Notes: generated by a model not told the origin, from the sequence alone. 64,000 bases of DNA from Phaeodactylibacter xiamenensis (GCF_000759025.1 NZ_JPOS01000038.1:186001-250000), one strand, 5' to 3'; positions 37,144 through 47,564 are shown, counted from the stretch's first letter. Translations and numbers: made by a program.

Positions 37144-38904
37144 TTAGTAAGCGTAAATCATCGCTTTCGTATCCACAGGCCGCCCATCGATCACCAGGCT
37201 GTAGTAATAGGTGCCGGGTGTGTACCGATGGTTTTCATAGCCGTATACTACCTGCACAAGCCCCGGGTTGAGCTCAACTTTGTACCGTGCGAGCTCTCTG
37301 CCTTGTGTATCTGCAATTCGTATAAAGGCGGTATTGTAATCAATGGGGGACTCGACCATGACACCGATCGTGGTAGCTTCATCAAAGGGATTGGGGCGGT
37401 TCTGCAGCAGTGTTAGGCCCTCGTAGGTTTTCACTTCCTGAGTGCTTGTTGTAAGGTTGGCAAAGGTTTCTTCTGAAAAATGGCTCTCGATATTGTTGGA
37501 ATCCAATGCAGCGGCTGACAAAAGATATACCGTGCCGGGAGGGAGCCAGGAAAGCGTATCTTCTAAAGCGGTGACGGTTACCAGCGTATCGAAGTAAGCG
37601 GTCTCTGTCTCGAAGCTTCGGATGCCGAGGCGGTAAAGCCCGGTACCCGCCGCGTCTTCAAACTTGTAACGCACGCCTGCCAGGGTGGCTTCCAGCTCGA
37701 AGTTGGTGGGGGTGGCGGGCCCCATAGCACTTGCGGCGGCAGCACTGCCGTTCAGTACGGTATTGCGGGCCAGGTAGTTGAAGTCAACGAAGAAGCTATC
37801 TATTTGCCCGTCATCATTAGTGTCTACACCGAGGATGTCCTCCATGGTGTGCTGCCGGTCGTGATAGTCCGGTGTGCTGGGGTTGCCATTGCCATGCTCA
37901 TTGGCAGAAGTAAAGCGGACTGCAGAGTAGCCTCTTTGCCGAAAAGGGATGTGGTCGCCGCCACGCCCGGCCCGGTCCTCCCGTGATATGATATTGACTT
38001 CAGCAGCTACAGGCACAATGGGAGCAATATTTTCATCATACTGCAGTTTGCTGTAGCGGGCCAGCAGCCGGGAAGAAGATGCTCCAAAGAGCCCTCCGTT
38101 TGAGGAATAGACCCGAACGTTGATGCTGTCAATGGCATTCAGGCCCGGGCAGCCGGGAGGTGAGGCGGTCGCCCCGCAAATGATGCCGCCTACGATATCG
38201 TTGTTGTAGACGCCACGGATTTGAATGTTTTCCTGCTCGGCGTATTCGGCAAAAGCGTTGGCGCCAAATAACCCCTGCTCTTCTCCTGTGGTGATCATGA
38301 AGACGATCGTCCGGTTAAAAGCATACTGGCTCATCACTCGTGCCAGCTCCAGGACCAAAGCTGTCCCTGTGGCGTTGTCCTCCATACCGTGGGCCATACA
38401 CCCGGTGTCACAAACCTCAGCACAACGGCTGTCCATATGGCCTTCAAGGAGTACGACCTCGCCGCGGTCCGGTCCAATACCGGGCAAAACAGCAAGCACG
38501 TTCCTGTGCTGCCCCATGCCGCAGATGTCCTGATCAAACTGGAAATATCCGACCTCAAGCCGGCCCTCCTGTGCTGCCGGGAAATTTTCGAACTTGCTAT
38601 GCGCCCAGCGGCGGGCTGCCCCCATACCGAAGGTAGCACTCGTAGTATCAGCGCCCGTATTGCGGTTTTCGAAACTGCTTAATTCCACCAGATAGTCGTA
38701 AAGCGAATCCGGGGAAACGGATTCCACCAAATCAGCAAAGATGGCATCCGGGTGATTGATCAGGGTAGCCGGCTCGTAGGTGTCGGCCGGATAATTGCCC
38801 TTCAAAAGGTCGTCCATGACGGGATTGGTTAGTAACAGGTTGGTTTGGCTGTGAAGGGTAACTACAGACAGGACTGCAAAAAGGGAAAGTAAAAGTCGCT
38901 TCAT
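37144..38904 (-). CDS. M28 family peptidase with T9SS C-terminal domain
   Basis: VVLLEGHMDSRC...HGMEDNATGTALVLELARVM, IVFMITTGEEQGLFGANAFAE, CTD LLQNRPNPFDEATTIGVMV. Confidence 0.92.
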   Translation of the reverse strand: MKRLLLSLFAVLSVVTLHSQTNLLLTNPVMDDLLKGNYPADTYEPATLINHPDAIFADLVESVSPDSLYDYLVELSSFENRNTGADTTSATFGMGAARRWAHSKFENFPAAQEGRLEVGYFQFDQDICGMGQHRNVLAVLPGIGPDRGEVVLLEGHMDSRCAEVCDTGCMAHGMEDNATGTALVLELARVMSQYAFNRTIVFMITTGEEQGLFGANAFAEYAEQENIQIRGVYNNDIVGGIICGATASPPGCPGLNAIDSINVRVYSSNGGLFGASSSRLLARYSKLQYDENIAPIVPVAAEVNIISREDRAGRGGDHIPFRQRGYSAVRFTSANEHGNGNPSTPDYHDRQHTMEDILGVDTNDDGQIDSFFVDFNYLARNTVLNGSAAAASAMGPATPTNFELEATLAGVRYKFEDAAGTGLYRLGIRSFETETAYFDTLVTVTALEDTLSWLPPGTVYLLSAAALDSNNIESHFSEETFANLTTSTQEVKTYEGLTLLQNRPNPFDEATTIGVMVESPIDYNTAFIRIADTQGRELARYKVELNPGLVQVVYGYENHRYTPGTYYYSLVIDGRPVDTKAMIYAY

Positions 38905-39185
38905 GGCTCTTTTTTGTGAGGATTGGAGATTACTATACTGACGATTAAGTGGTTTGCCATAGCAATGTCAGCATTTACGCTGGGAAGTGGCTTGCTCCGA
39001 TGTCGCAAACCACTTCGTATCGCGTATAATACCCAAGTATAATAAAGTTGGTTTTGAAAATGTTTTGAAAGAGCAGCAGGGAGCGGTAATTGGATTTCTT
39101 TAATGTTATATTAACTTTTGCGGGTATGGAATTCCCCATCCTGCACTATCTTACAGATGAAACCAAAACCGAAATACAGGAAATC

Positions 39186-39875
39186 ATGAAATTCAGAATC
39201 CTACTCGTACTAATGCCTTTGTCTTTCGCCCTGAACAGCGTGGCGCAGGATTGTTCCACTTTTTTCCCTTTCAAGGAGGGAGCCTATATGGAATATACCA
39301 CCTTCAACAAAAAAGGTAAAGTGGAAAGCGTTACTGAAAATACTGTAAAGGTCATCAATGAAGATGATGGCGAAATCGAAGCAGAAGTCAGCACTGTCCT
39401 GAAGGATAAGAAAGGCAAAGAGTCTTACTCCGGCACCTATCAGGTCTTTTGCAAAGACGGCAAGCTGCTTATGGATGTCAACTCCATGTTCAATCCGGCT
39501 ATGCAACAGTCCTTTAGCGGTTACGAAGTCACAATTGAGGGTGATGCGCTATCCTTCCCAAATGATATTGAAGTCGGCCAGGAACTGCCGGATGCTTCCT
39601 CAAAGATTACCACAGCTGCAAGCGGTATTAATATCGCTTCTATGAATATTGAAATAACGGACCGAAAGGTAGAAGGGAAAGCCACAATTTCCACAGAAGC
39701 AGGGTCTTTTGAGTGCTATAAAATCAGCCAGACTTCCAACATCAAAATGATGATCAGCCGTTCTTACTCCACGGTGGAGTATTTTGCAGAAGGCGTAGGA
39801 GTGGTTAGGTCTGAGACCTACGACGGAGGTGGCAAACTGCAAAGCTACATGGAACTTACTGCAATTGAAAAATAA
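39186..39875 (+). CDS. Secreted TapB-like/DUF3108-like protein
   Basis: MKFRILLVLMPLSFALNSVAQDCSTFFPFKEGAYMEYTTFNKKGKVES...; ATG at 39186 preferred. Confidence 0.65.
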   Translation: MKFRILLVLMPLSFALNSVAQDCSTFFPFKEGAYMEYTTFNKKGKVESVTENTVKVINEDDGEIEAEVSTVLKDKKGKESYSGTYQVFCKDGKLLMDVNSMFNPAMQQSFSGYEVTIEGDALSFPNDIEVGQELPDASSKITTAASGINIASMNIEITDRKVEGKATISTEAGSFECYKISQTSNIKMMISRSYSTVEYFAEGVGVVRSETYDGGGKLQSYMELTAIEK

Positions 39876-39946
39876 GGCTCTAAAGCCCATTTGAAGGAAA
39901 ACCATTGTACGCAGCTCCTTTCGGTCAACCGGGAGGGGCTTTTCTT

Positions 39947-40849
39947 TTAGGGCCTTGCGAAGTGTAGGATAGCTTTCCGTATGACTTCAGCGACAGCAGT
40001 ATAGAACACAGGCATGATCCGGTCTGCATCATCAGTGGGTTGATGATAATCTTCATGGTCCTCTACGCCAAAGTAGAGAAATGGGATGCCTTTTTTGTGA
40101 AACTCGCCATGATCGGAGGCGTAGGTCCAGTCATCAGAACGGGTAGGCGTTGGCGCTTCGTGCCCAAACCTGACTTGTATCGGTGCTTTTTGTGCAATCC
40201 GGTCCAATGGTGCGCGCAGCTCAGGGTAATGGCCTGCGCCACAGATGTAAATTTGTTCCTTGGCATTGCGGCCGATCATATCCATATTGATATTCAGGAT
40301 GATATGCTCTAATGGCACCGTTGGTTCATCTACGAAGTGGTTGGCACCCCGGAGCCCAACTTCTTCAGCATCCCATGCTGCAAAGAGAAGGCTGTAAGGC
40401 GTGGGGTTGGCCTGAAAATACCTGGCCAGCTCCAGAAGTGCGCCCACACCTGAAGCATTATCGTCTGCGCCATTATAGACTTCACCACCCCGTTCGCCAA
40501 CATGATCGTAATGTGCGGAAATTACAATAACTGAGTCCGGTACCTCAGTACCCTTAACCATTGCCAGTAGATTAGTGGCTTTGTAAGTCTTTTTAGGAAA
40601 ACGGCTGTAAAAATGGAACGGCTGCCGATAGCTCTCCTTTCCTGCAGGCATTAACCCGTAATCTTCAAACCGCTGCAGGATGTAAGCGGCAGCAGCAGCA
40701 TTACCTTCACTATCTGTTTCCCTGCCTTTTAATGCATCAGAGGATAGAAACCGCACATGAGACATGAGAGAGTCGGTAGCTATCATACTCGCTTGCGCAA
40801 ATGCAGTAGAAGACACTAACAGCAGGGAAAGGATAATGAGGTATTTCAT
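39947..40849 (-). CDS. M28 family peptidase
   Basis: VIVISAHYDHVGERGGEVYNGADDNASGVGALLELARYF, LLFAAWDAEEVGLRGANHFV, YASDHGEFHKKGIPFLYFG. Confidence 0.94.
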   Translation of the reverse strand: MKYLIILSLLLVSSTAFAQASMIATDSLMSHVRFLSSDALKGRETDSEGNAAAAAYILQRFEDYGLMPAGKESYRQPFHFYSRFPKKTYKATNLLAMVKGTEVPDSVIVISAHYDHVGERGGEVYNGADDNASGVGALLELARYFQANPTPYSLLFAAWDAEEVGLRGANHFVDEPTVPLEHIILNINMDMIGRNAKEQIYICGAGHYPELRAPLDRIAQKAPIQVRFGHEAPTPTRSDDWTYASDHGEFHKKGIPFLYFGVEDHEDYHQPTDDADRIMPVFYTAVAEVIRKAILHFARP

Positions 40850-40861
40850 AAATATAAATTA

Positions 40862-40890
40862 ACGGCCCGGCTTAAACCAGGCCGGACCGT
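40862..40890. terminator. Terminator-like hairpin downstream of leuS
   Basis: ACGGCCCGGC / GCCGGACCGT (one mismatch/wobble) between leuS and the M28 gene. Confidence 0.5.
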
Positions 40891-40895
40891 ATGTT

Positions 40896-43718
40896 TTAAC
40901 CAACCACGATATTGATCATTCGCTTGGGCACCACAATGACTTTGCGGATGGTCTTACCTTCAATCCATTTTTGGATATCTTCCAGTTCCCGGGCAGCTGC
41001 CTCAAGGTCTTCTTTGGAAGCATCAGATGGGAAGGAAGCCGTAGCCCTGGTTTTTCCGTTGATGGCAATGGGGTATTCCACTTCATCTTCTTTGAGGTAC
41101 TCCGGATTGAAAGCCGGATATTGGCCATCTCTGTGAACGCTGCCTCCGTGTCCAAGCTTTGACCAAAGATCTTCTGCGGTAAAAGGAGCAAATGGCGCTA
41201 TAAGTACAGTCAGAGGCTCCAGGATGTCCCGCTTGTTACACTTCATCTTGCGCAGCTCATTAGTCGCAATCATGAAGGCACTGACGCAGGTATTGAAGGA
41301 AAAACGTTCGATGTCCTGTTCCACCTTCTGAATGGCCTGGTGCAGTACCTTAAGCTCGGCTTTGTCCGGTGCCTCATCGCTAACCGTGAAATGCCCATCC
41401 TTGTCGGAAAACAGATCATAGAACCGGCGCAGGAACTTATAAACGCCATCGATGCCCTGTGTGTCCCAGGGCTTGGCCTGTTCAATAGGGCCCAGGAACA
41501 TCTCGTACATCCGGAAGCAGTCTGCTCCGTACTGTGCCACGACATCATCCGGGTTGATGACATTGAATTTCGATTTCGACATTTTGCCGACCTCGCTGTA
41601 AGTCACCATTTTGCCTTCCGCATTGGTTTCGAAAGCCGCGCCTTTGAACTCCGGGCGCCATTCGAGGAACTGCTGAATGCCTCTCTCATCCAGGTAGGAA
41701 TCGTCCTTGCCATAGTCGCTGACAAAGTCCACGTGAACCGGTATTTGTGCCCATTCTGTATCCGGGTACTGACCGGTCAGGTCAGCAGAAACAAAGCGCT
41801 TCTGGCCTGTGCTGTTTTTGTCGAAGTAAATAAACTCAATCACGCCCTGTATCATCCCCTGATTGATCAGCTTCTTTGCATATTCCTTTTTGGGGACCAG
41901 CCCAAGGTCGTAAAGGAAGTGGTTCCAGAAACGGCTATAAAGCAAGTGGCCTACTGCATGCTCAGAGCCACCGATGTACAAATCCACATCCTGCCAGTAG
42001 TCCACATCCTCTTTGGATACAAAAGCCTGGTCATTGCCGGGGTCCATGTATCGGTACCAGTACCAGGAAGAGCCTGCCCATCCTGGCATGGTGGATAGTT
42101 CATAATCGTACTGTCCTTTGTACTTCCAGTCGTTTGCCCGGCCCAGCGGTGGCTCACCGGTCTCGGTAGGCAGGTATTTGTCTACCTGTGGCAAGACCAG
42201 TGGCAGCTCGGACTCGTCAATCAAATAAGGCACGCCATCTTTCCAGTAAGCAGGCACAGGCTCTCCCCAGTACCGCTGACGGCTAAAGACGGCATTGCGC
42301 AGGCGGTACTGAATTTTCCCACGGCCGGCGCCCTGTGTTTCGAGCCAGCTGATAAGTTTAGGTACGGCTTCTTCGTATGCCAGCCCGTTGATCAGCTCGG
42401 AGTTGATGTATTTACCTTCTTTGGTGGCATCAGCTGCTTCGTCCAGATTTTGCTGGGCATCGAGTATGGGCACTATAGGCAGCCCAAAGTGCTTGGCAAA
42501 GTTCCAGTCCCGCTGATCACCGGAAGGTACCGCCATGACCGCTCCCGTACCATAGCCCGCGAGCACATAGTCGGCAATGTAGATGGGCACTTTCTCTCCG
42601 TTGACCGGATTCAGGCAATAACTACCGGTGAAAGCTCCGGTAACTTTCTTGACCTCTGCCATACGCTCCACCTCAGAACGGGAAGCGGTCCATTTGATGT
42701 ATTTTTCGATTTCTTCCTGTTGCTCCGGCTTGGTCAGTTGAGCGACGAGTTCATGCTCAGGAGCCAGCACCATGAAGGTAACGCCATAGATGGTGTCTAC
42801 CCGGGTGGTGAATACTTCAATTTTGGTATCCGGCGTTTCCTCCAGTGCAAACTTTACGCTTGCGCCCTGAGAACGGCCAATCCAGTTGCGCTGCTGCTCT
42901 TTCAGGCTTTCCGGCCAGTCAACGTTGTCAAGCCCGTACAGCAACCGGTCCGCGTAGGCTGTAATGCGCATGCTCCACTGCTGCATAAGTTTGCGCTCTA
43001 CCGGATAGCCGCCCCGCTCGCTGACGCCATCTTTGACCTCGTCGTTGGAGAGTACCGTACCCAGTTGGGGGCACCAGTTGACATAGCTTTCCTCCGGAAA
43101 GGTAAGGCGGTAGTTGAGGAGGAACAGTTGTTGTTCTCCTTCTGACATATTTTTCCATGCCTCGGCTGTTATTTCAGGAGTTTCCTTATTGGCTACAGCA
43201 TTGAGGTTGGCGTTGCCCTGCTGTTCCAGGTGCTGTACAAGTGTTTCTATTGGCAGGGCTTTGTCGGCTGAAGTATCGTAATAGTGGTTATACAGTTGCA
43301 TGAATATCCACTGCGTCCACTTGTAATAAGCCGGGTCACAGGTTTGTACCTCCCGGCTCCAGTCGAAGCTAAAGCCAATATTATCCAGTTGCTCGCGGTA
43401 CCGCTGTATATTCTCTGTGGTAGATTTTGCGGGGTGTACGCCAGTTTGAATAGCGTATTGTTCTGCCGGTAGGCCAAAGGCATCGTAGCCCATAGGGTGC
43501 AGGACATTGAACCCTTTGAGTCGCTTATAGCGGGAGTAAATATCCGAGGCAATGTATCCAAGGGGATGACCAACGTGGAGACCGGATCCGGAAGGATAGG
43601 GAAACATATCAAGTACGTAGTACTTTGGCTTATCGGGGTCTATGTTTACTTTGTAAATCCCCTCTTTTTCCCAGAATGCTTTACACTTACTCTCGATTTC
43701 TCCGGGTTTGTATTCCAT
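40896..43718 (-). CDS. leuS: Leucyl-tRNA synthetase
   Basis: 940 aa; VLDMFPYPSGSGLHVGHPLGYIASDIYSRYKRLKGFNVLHPMGYDAFGLPAEQYA and KMSKSKFNVINPDDVVAQYGAD. Confidence 0.98.
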   Translation of the reverse strand: MEYKPGEIESKCKAFWEKEGIYKVNIDPDKPKYYVLDMFPYPSGSGLHVGHPLGYIASDIYSRYKRLKGFNVLHPMGYDAFGLPAEQYAIQTGVHPAKSTTENIQRYREQLDNIGFSFDWSREVQTCDPAYYKWTQWIFMQLYNHYYDTSADKALPIETLVQHLEQQGNANLNAVANKETPEITAEAWKNMSEGEQQLFLLNYRLTFPEESYVNWCPQLGTVLSNDEVKDGVSERGGYPVERKLMQQWSMRITAYADRLLYGLDNVDWPESLKEQQRNWIGRSQGASVKFALEETPDTKIEVFTTRVDTIYGVTFMVLAPEHELVAQLTKPEQQEEIEKYIKWTASRSEVERMAEVKKVTGAFTGSYCLNPVNGEKVPIYIADYVLAGYGTGAVMAVPSGDQRDWNFAKHFGLPIVPILDAQQNLDEAADATKEGKYINSELINGLAYEEAVPKLISWLETQGAGRGKIQYRLRNAVFSRQRYWGEPVPAYWKDGVPYLIDESELPLVLPQVDKYLPTETGEPPLGRANDWKYKGQYDYELSTMPGWAGSSWYWYRYMDPGNDQAFVSKEDVDYWQDVDLYIGGSEHAVGHLLYSRFWNHFLYDLGLVPKKEYAKKLINQGMIQGVIEFIYFDKNSTGQKRFVSADLTGQYPDTEWAQIPVHVDFVSDYGKDDSYLDERGIQQFLEWRPEFKGAAFETNAEGKMVTYSEVGKMSKSKFNVINPDDVVAQYGADCFRMYEMFLGPIEQAKPWDTQGIDGVYKFLRRFYDLFSDKDGHFTVSDEAPDKAELKVLHQAIQKVEQDIERFSFNTCVSAFMIATNELRKMKCNKRDILEPLTVLIAPFAPFTAEDLWSKLGHGGSVHRDGQYPAFNPEYLKEDEVEYPIAINGKTRATASFPSDASKEDLEAAARELEDIQKWIEGKTIRKVIVVPKRMINIVVG

Positions 43719-43892
43719 GCTACAGCTGCGGTTTTGATGGTTGATTAAACGTTGATGGGCAAACAGGAGTTCCCCATGCCGTTTTTCAGAGCGCGAAAAT
43801 AGGTATTTTCCGGTGAAAACCCCACGTGGCAGCAGGATGCAATTCGCTGGGGGTGGCGTAAAAGCAGAAAGCGTTGTATTTTTGTTAGCTAA

Positions 43893-44945
43893 ATGCTTTG
43901 GAATATGGTGCAGATTGCGAATCCTATCTACGATGTGGTCTTTAAATACCTCATGAATGATGAGAAGCTGGCAAGGCTGCTGCTCTCTGCTATTATAGGA
44001 GAAGAAGTAGTCAGTCTGAAGCTACGCCCCACTGAGCATCAATTTCCCGTTGGTAAAGCACTGATGGTAATGCGCATGGACTTCAGTGCCCGCATCAGGT
44101 ACGCTAATGGAGAGGAGCAGCTCGTGATTCTGGAATTGCAGAAGGCCAAACTGGCTACAGATATTATGCGGTTCAGGCGCTACCTTGGCGAGCAATACCG
44201 CAACAAAAATAATGTGGTACAGGAACCCGCAGAGGAGTATGCGCAGCGAAAGGCACTGCCTATACTCAGTATCTATTTCCTTGGGCACAAGCTTGATCAT
44301 ATCACTGCGCCTGTGATCCGGATCAACCGTTCTTACACGGATGCCGCAACCGGAGAAGTTCTTCAGGAAAGGGAAATCTTTATCGAGAGCCTCACCCACG
44401 ATAGCATTATCATTCAGATTCCCTACCTGACTGGCCACCGCCGCAATGAGTTAGAGCAATTACTATCACTATTTGACCAATCTTTTATCAATGAAGACCG
44501 GCACCTGCTCAATATAGAAGAATTCGAGGTTCCAAAGCGCTACCGTGCACTGCTTCGCCGATTGCAGCAAGCCGTTGCTGAGCCAGAAGTCCGTGAAATC
44601 ATGGATGCAGAGGATGACCTGATCGAAGAATTTGAGGACTATCAGCGCATGATAGCAGAAAAAGAACGAGAGCTTTTCGAAAAAGAGCAGCGGCTCTCCC
44701 AGAAGGACCAGGAGCTCTCCCAGAAGGACCAGGAGCTCTCCCAGAAGGACCAGGAGCTCTCCCACAAAGACCAGGAACTTTCGCAGAAGGACCAAGCGCT
44801 TTCGCAGAAGGATCAGGAGTTACAAAAAAAGCATGAACAACTACGCAGAGTCGCTGTCACGCTGACAAAAGCAGGGCAGTCCCCTAAAGAGGTCGCTGCT
44901 ATACTAGGCATTGAACTTGAAGAGTTGAATGACCTGCTTTCCTGA
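43893..44945 (+). CDS. Rpn family PD-(D/E)XK nuclease/putative transposase-like protein with coiled-coil heptad repeats
   Basis: NPIYDVVFKYLMNDEKLARLLLSAIIGEEVVSLKLRPTEHQ, LVILELQKAK, repeats LSQKDQE, C-terminal SPKEVAAILGIELEELNDLL. Confidence 0.9.
   Translation: MLWNMVQIANPIYDVVFKYLMNDEKLARLLLSAIIGEEVVSLKLRPTEHQFPVGKALMVMRMDFSARIRYANGEEQLVILELQKAKLATDIMRFRRYLGEQYRNKNNVVQEPAEEYAQRKALPILSIYFLGHKLDHITAPVIRINRSYTDAATGEVLQEREIFIESLTHDSIIIQIPYLTGHRRNELEQLLSLFDQSFINEDRHLLNIEEFEVPKRYRALLRRLQQAVAEPEVREIMDAEDDLIEEFEDYQRMIAEKERELFEKEQRLSQKDQELSQKDQELSQKDQELSHKDQELSQKDQALSQKDQELQKKHEQLRRVAVTLTKAGQSPKEVAAILGIELEELNDLLS
44694..44819 (+). repeat. 21-bp tandem repeat, six units (heptad LSQKDQE)
   Basis: CTCTCCCAGAAGGACCAGGAG x3 identical, then three variants (CTCTCCCACAAAGACCAGGAA, CTTTCGCAGAAGGACCAAGCG, CTTTCGCAGAAGGATCAGGAG). 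Confidence 0.95.
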
Positions 44946-45031
44946 TTCAATCACGTCAGATTATATTAAACGAATGGATTGCGTTTTTTTACTGCAAAAT
45001 CCAGCCTTATCTTTACACAAAAAATGAAAAC

Positions 45032-45502
45032 ATGCTGAAAAGTCTGATCAAAGTAGGGTTGTTGTTAGTGGGCGGCATCCTGGTGTACAATTACTTTTTT
45101 GGTACGCCGGAGGAGAAAGCACAATCCAAGGAAATATTCACCAGTGTAAAAGACCTCACAAAGTCAGCTTTTGACCTGCTTAAACAGGAAAAGCAAAAGT
45201 TTGATGAAGGCAAATATGACGAAGCAGTTGATAAAGTAGGTGGGCTCCTCGACAATCTAAAAAGCAAAGCCGAACAATTGGAAGACAATCGCGATTTGCT
45301 GGACAAGATTGCTGAGCTCGAAGAAAAAAGAAAACGGCTAAGTGAGGATATCAATCGGGAATTACCGGAGAATTATAACAATACACCTGATGAACGGCCC
45401 ACTATGGATAGCTCCAGCCGAAAGGAAATCGAGAATGAATGGGAGGATCTCGTTCGCAAAACAGAGGGGCTGATGGAGGAAATGGAGAAAAAAGAGCAAT
45501 AA
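45032..45502 (+). CDS. Coiled-coil, membrane-anchored protein of unknown function
   Basis: One N-terminal TM, then charged helical region rich in K/E/D. Confidence 0.7.
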   Translation: MLKSLIKVGLLLVGGILVYNYFFGTPEEKAQSKEIFTSVKDLTKSAFDLLKQEKQKFDEGKYDEAVDKVGGLLDNLKSKAEQLEDNRDLLDKIAELEEKRKRLSEDINRELPENYNNTPDERPTMDSSSRKEIENEWEDLVRKTEGLMEEMEKKEQ

Positions 45503-45506
45503 GGCT

Positions 45507-46106
45507 TTAATCAAGCATCGCTCGTGTACACTTCTCAATAGGCGAAATACCGTCTATAAGTAGGTTGCCACGGTATGCACGTCCCTGGTGGGGATGGTAG
45601 GCTTCAAAAACAAGGTAGTAAACATCTTGTTTGACAAAAAACTCTATTTCGTATTCTTCCCAGCGGGATTGCCGGATTACAGGAGACTCATAGAGAACCT
45701 GAGCTTGCTGACATTTAGAAGTGCCACCGTAAATACGTAGTTGTAATTTGCCGTTGTACGTCTCATAGTTGTCAGAATGTGAAAGGAACAGGGTTAGTGT
45801 ATAACAATCGTTCTTCTTCAATGGCTGGGATAGCCGTTGCCCTATACTTTCCCAGGTCCCGTCCTCACGGGTAATGAGCCCTACGTAAGTGTCGCCATCT
45901 TCTGCTGGCTGATAAACGCCCCACTGGCCGGGAAGAATATCCGGCGTCGAACCCAGCTGGCACCCAAACCACCCACTGGGTACTGTGGCATCCTGAGCGG
46001 CATCTTCAAAAGAGGAGTTGTTTAGAAAAATAGGTTGCGCCAGTAAGGTAATCCCGGGTAAGCCCGATATTAACAGGACAAGGGCAAGGTTTCTCATAGC
46101 ATGCAT
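45507..46106 (-). CDS. Secreted carbohydrate-binding-module-like protein, unknown function
   Basis: Signal peptide; NNSSFEDAAQDATVPSGWFGC...RGNLLIDGISPIEKC beta-sandwich-like pattern. Confidence 0.65.
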   Translation of the reverse strand: MHAMRNLALVLLISGLPGITLLAQPIFLNNSSFEDAAQDATVPSGWFGCQLGSTPDILPGQWGVYQPAEDGDTYVGLITREDGTWESIGQRLSQPLKKNDCYTLTLFLSHSDNYETYNGKLQLRIYGGTSKCQQAQVLYESPVIRQSRWEEYEIEFFVKQDVYYLVFEAYHPHQGRAYRGNLLIDGISPIEKCTRAMLD

Positions 46107-46274
46107 GCTTTTTTACAAAAACGAAAGCAAAATTCGCTTTGTTGCCTGGCACTTCCGCCTTTATGGAGGTTTAGGGGTTCTGTTTCGCTTATATTTTCTA
46201 ATTTTGCGCGTATTCAACAAACCGAACCCTACAATTTGCGGCCTTTTTTACGGCGCACCTAGCAAATACCTTCT

Positions 46275-47153
46275 ATGCCCGAGCAGCAAGATCCACGTCG
46301 TTCAGGAAGCCGTCCCAATTATTGGCATTCCATCATCAGCGTAGCATTGGTGCTGTTCGCCCTTGGCTTCTTTGCCCTGACGCTTTTTAATGCACAGCTG
46401 ATCGTTAACGAACTTAAGGAAAAAGTTAATCTGATCATCGAATTGCAGGGGGAGGAGACCGATAATATGGCCAGGCAAATCCTGCAGGAAGTAGACCAAA
46501 TGGGTTTTGTCCGTGAAGGCTCTGCCGAGTTCATAAGCAAGGAACAGGGGGCTGAATTGATGCGGGAAGATTTTGGTAACGACTTCCTGAAGCTTGACCT
46601 GCCTAATCCTTTGTATGATGTCATCACCTTCAACGTGAAGGCTGCTTACATGCACCCGGATAGTTTAAAAGGGATTCGTACCGCTCTGATTGAACGCGAA
46701 GGCATAACTGACGTATACTATCAGGAAAGCCTGGTGAATGATATTGCGGATAATATCAAAATGATCGGCATCGCAGCACTGGCTATTTTAGTTTTGTTTC
46801 TTGGTATTGCAGGCTTGCTTATTCATAATACTGTCCGTCTGGCGCTGTATGCCAACCGCTTCCTGATCAAGAATATGGAACTGGTTGGTGCCACCTGGGA
46901 GTTCATTAGCCGGCCATTCCTGCGCAGAGCGATGATCCATGGCCTGTTTAGCGGAGCATTGGCATCCGGGGCGTTGTTGCTCCTGTATCTCTACGTTCAG
47001 GCGGATGTACCTGGGTTACGGGATATTCAGGACTGGACCGGGATGTTTATATTGTTTGGTTTACTGTTAACCATGGGTATGGCCATCAATACGGTCAGCA
47101 CATTCCTGGTCGTTCGCAAATATTTGAAAATGAGAGTAGATGACCTCTACTAA
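46275..47153 (+). CDS. ftsX: Cell division protein FtsX
   Basis: 4-TM permease topology with extracellular loop; NYWHSIISVALVLFALGFFALTLFNAQLIVNELKEKVNLIIEL; conserved neighbourhood DUF3098-uppP-truB. Confidence 0.9.
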   Translation: MPEQQDPRRSGSRPNYWHSIISVALVLFALGFFALTLFNAQLIVNELKEKVNLIIELQGEETDNMARQILQEVDQMGFVREGSAEFISKEQGAELMREDFGNDFLKLDLPNPLYDVITFNVKAAYMHPDSLKGIRTALIEREGITDVYYQESLVNDIADNIKMIGIAALAILVLFLGIAGLLIHNTVRLALYANRFLIKNMELVGATWEFISRPFLRRAMIHGLFSGALASGALLLLYLYVQADVPGLRDIQDWTGMFILFGLLLTMGMAINTVSTFLVVRKYLKMRVDDLY

Positions 47154-47175
47154 ATTAATAGTCTAAATTGAAGTC

Positions 47176-47511
47176 ATGAGTAAGGAAAAACCTGGAAAGA
47201 AAAAGGTGGTCGTTACCACTGATAGTAAGAGTACAGCAAAAAAAGTGGTGAAACCAACGAGCTCCCGCCGCAGTACACGGGAGGTTGAGTCTCCTCAGAT
47301 GGAGCTGGCATTTGGCAAGTCTAACTACATCCTCATCGCAGGAGGGCTGGGGCTTGTTCTCCTCGGGCTGATCTTAATGGCAGGTGGCGATATGCCTTCT
47401 CCAGATGTATGGGAAGACGATATCATTTACAGCGCCCGCCGCACTGTGCTTGCCCCTATCGTGATTTTGATGGGGCTGGGGATGGAGATTTGGGCAATTT
47501 TTAAGAAATAG
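47176..47511 (+). CDS. DUF3098 domain-containing protein
   Basis: FGKSNYILIAGGLGLVLLGLILMAGG...YSARRTVLAPIVILMGLGMEIWAIFKK. Confidence 0.9.
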   Translation: MSKEKPGKKKVVVTTDSKSTAKKVVKPTSSRRSTREVESPQMELAFGKSNYILIAGGLGLVLLGLILMAGGDMPSPDVWEDDIIYSARRTVLAPIVILMGLGMEIWAIFKK

Positions 47512-47564
47512 CCGATTGTCAACCCTTCCTGCTTTACGGGTAGGAAGCTCAATTATGCACAATC

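Noticed and set aside
28316-40849. Three M28 peptidase genes within 12.5 kb as a possible functional cluster
   Set aside because: They differ in architecture, are separated by unrelated genes, and M28 paralogs are common in this phylum; no evidence of a shared system.
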